Source of the DNA: an uncultured Collinsella sp.
GTDB lineage: Bacteria > Actinomycetota > Coriobacteriia > Coriobacteriales > Coriobacteriaceae
Reading direction: 5' to 3'
DNA: 23,711 nucleotides
Assembly (NCBI GenBank): GCA_900549655.1
Contig: UROZ01000019.1
Location: 1-23,711, forward strand
Each line of letters begins with the position of its first letter. Position 1 is the stretch's first letter. The notes beneath the pieces were generated by a model. That model was not told the origin of the DNA, made no database searches, and saw only the letters and a list, made by a program, of their open reading frames with translations. The position numbers and the translations under genes are program-made. Positions 22,840 to 23,711 of this stretch are shown here, one piece after another.

Positions 22840-22868
22840 GGTGGTCGGGTTTTCCGGCCACCTTTTTT
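22840..22868 (+). terminator. intrinsic terminator after the IIA gene
   Basis: GGTGGTCGG (22840-22848) pairs with CCGGCCACC (22854-22862) with one G-U pair over a 5-nt loop, then six T. It is a textbook terminator 26 bp after the stop codon. Confidence 0.9.
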
Positions 22869-22954
22869 ATTGCACCGTGGGGAAGCGTTTTATTGCACGT
22901 TGGGCGGGCTTGCAAACCGTTCGGACGCTAAAACGAACCGACCACGCCTTCGCG

Positions 22955-22984
22955 TTGCCGAGGGTGTTCATAAGTGGATAGTAT
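22955..22984 (+). promoter_or_regulatory. possible promoter of the terminal lipoprotein gene
   Basis: TTGCCG (22955-22960) and TAGTAT (22979-22984) are 18 bp apart, each matching consensus at four positions. This gives a leader of about 60 nt. Moderate support only. Confidence 0.3.
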
Positions 22985-23049
22985 GGGCTTACTTATTACA
23001 ACGTGTGCCGCGTCCGGGAAGCGCGGTGCCGCTCATTGGGAGGAACAAC

Positions 23050-23607
23050 ATGAAAAAGAAGCTGCTGCTTGCGCCCCTCATGGCCGTCTTGGTTGCATGC
23101 GTGGTCGTGCTTTCCGGCTGTGGAGGTCCTTCGGTTGAGGAGCTCATCACCGAGGATCTTACGACGCAGTTTGACGAGGTCAAGAACGGTGGCGACGACT
23201 TCCTCTCTGGCCTGGAGGAGGCTTCGGGCGACGAGTTCGAGCAGCTGGGCATCGATCCCAAGGAGTATGCCAAGACCTACCTCGAGGGCTTTGACTACGA
23301 GATCGGCGACGTGACGGTCGACGAGGACAAGGGCGTTGCAACCGCCGAGGTCTCCATCACCTGCAAGTCCATGAACAAGATCGTCGAGGACTTCTCCACC
23401 CAGTATCAGGAGAAGGTCGCTGCACTCGACACGGTTCCTTCCGATGACGAGCTGTACAAGATGGCCGGCCAGGTGATGGTCGATGTGACCAAGGCCACCG
23501 AGCCCAGGAAGACCACGGTTATCTTCAAGTACACCTGCAACGACGACGGCGAGTGGTCTGCTGACGACTCCGTCAACTCCGAGATGATGGATGCGATGCT
23601 GAGCTAG
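23050..23607 (+). CDS. lipoprotein, small secreted domain
   Basis: 185 residues. MKKK, a hydrophobic core and lipobox LSGC put the lipidated cysteine at residue 24. The mature protein is acidic: helical from about residue 28 to 80, then a beta region (YEIGDVTVDEDKGVATAEVS) and a C-terminal strand pair ending DDGEWSADDS. The layout resembles small DUF5105/DUF4878-like lipoproteins of Gram-positive gut bacteria, but the match is by pattern only. ATG 23050 has GGGAGG 6 nt upstream. It stands alone between a terminator and the second structured RNA element. Function is unknown. Confidence 0.88.
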   Translation: MKKKLLLAPLMAVLVACVVVLSGCGGPSVEELITEDLTTQFDEVKNGGDDFLSGLEEASGDEFEQLGIDPKEYAKTYLEGFDYEIGDVTVDEDKGVATAEVSITCKSMNKIVEDFSTQYQEKVAALDTVPSDDELYKMAGQVMVDVTKATEPRKTTVIFKYTCNDDGEWSADDSVNSEMMDAMLS

Positions 23608-23610
23608 TTC

Positions 23611-23711
23611 GTTACGGCGTTTTACCAAACGCCGTAACTGCTCGACGCTGCGCGGGCACCAGAGCGACAACTTGTCATTCAAAGAGGACGGCATGACCAG
23701 AAGGTCTATGC
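23611..23711 (+). ncRNA. candidate structured RNA element, copy 2 (cut by window end)
   Basis: It starts 3 bp after the lipoprotein stop codon. H1 is GTTACGGCGTTT (23611-23622) with AAACGCCGTAAC (23627-23638). CTCGACGCTGC follows at 23641-23651, then exactly 12 bases, then GCG as in copy 1. P2 is GACAA-C-TTGTC (23666-23676). P3 is GCAT-GACC-AGAA-GGTC-T-ATGC (23691-23711). The 3' strand of P1 and any further P3 pairs lie beyond the window; TTCAAAGAGGAC before P3 suggests a longer P3 here. Confidence 0.6.

Overview
The window looks like a chromosomal segment of a gut Coriobacteriia, most likely Collinsella or a close relative. The reasons are high GC with strongly GC-ending codons, a LuxR-type regulator with an N-terminal multi-membrane-span domain (a Coriobacteriia hallmark), PTS-based sugar uptake, plant-glycan glycosidases, and many short intergenic palindromes. 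The genus is inferred from style, not from a marker gene. I see no rRNA, tRNA, insertion sequence, CRISPR array or phage gene.

Layout. 1-4869: an alpha/beta-hydrolase esterase (-) diverges from a beta-glucoside-type PTS EIIBC (+) across a 490-bp AT-rich region full of GTAAAC half-sites; a DUF4038/GH140-like glycosidase (+) follows after a terminator. 4870-5211: two 67-nt palindromes and a promoter. 5212-6755: a membrane LuxR regulator broken by a one-base frameshift. 6900-10481: four co-directional envelope-type genes (membrane-anchored protein, zinc-ribbon protein, two paralogous lipoproteins). 10651-13419: mgtA (-), with a long leader holding a 23-codon ORF behind a near-perfect Shine-Dalgarno. 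13857-14540: pyrE, followed by a structured element whose partial second copy lies after the last gene. 15009-15629: an XRE helix-turn-helix fused to a complete desulfoferrodoxin-like module. 15768-20388: an RpiR regulator (-) and a GH106-like glycosidase (-), the latter divergent from an AraC regulator (+). 20561-22813: a GH1 6-phospho-beta-glucosidase and a stand-alone PTS IIA-Glc protein. 23050-23607: a lipoprotein, then the second RNA-element copy, cut by the window end.

How it fits together. EIIBC lacks a IIA domain and IIA is encoded about 19 kb away, so IIA could phosphorylate EIIBC. Imported beta-glucosides would become 6-phosphates, be split by the GH1 enzyme, and be trimmed by the apiosidase-like, GH106-like and esterase enzymes. 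None of these enzymes has an evident signal peptide, so I infer intracellular use of small decorated plant glycosides. AraC and RpiR are the likely local regulators.

The strongest candidate for something undescribed is the pair of structured elements at 14540-14678 and 23611-23711. They share two spaced sequence blocks and show compensatory changes in three stems; the first copy closes with a 14-bp outer stem, which gives a precise prediction for the sequence just beyond the window.
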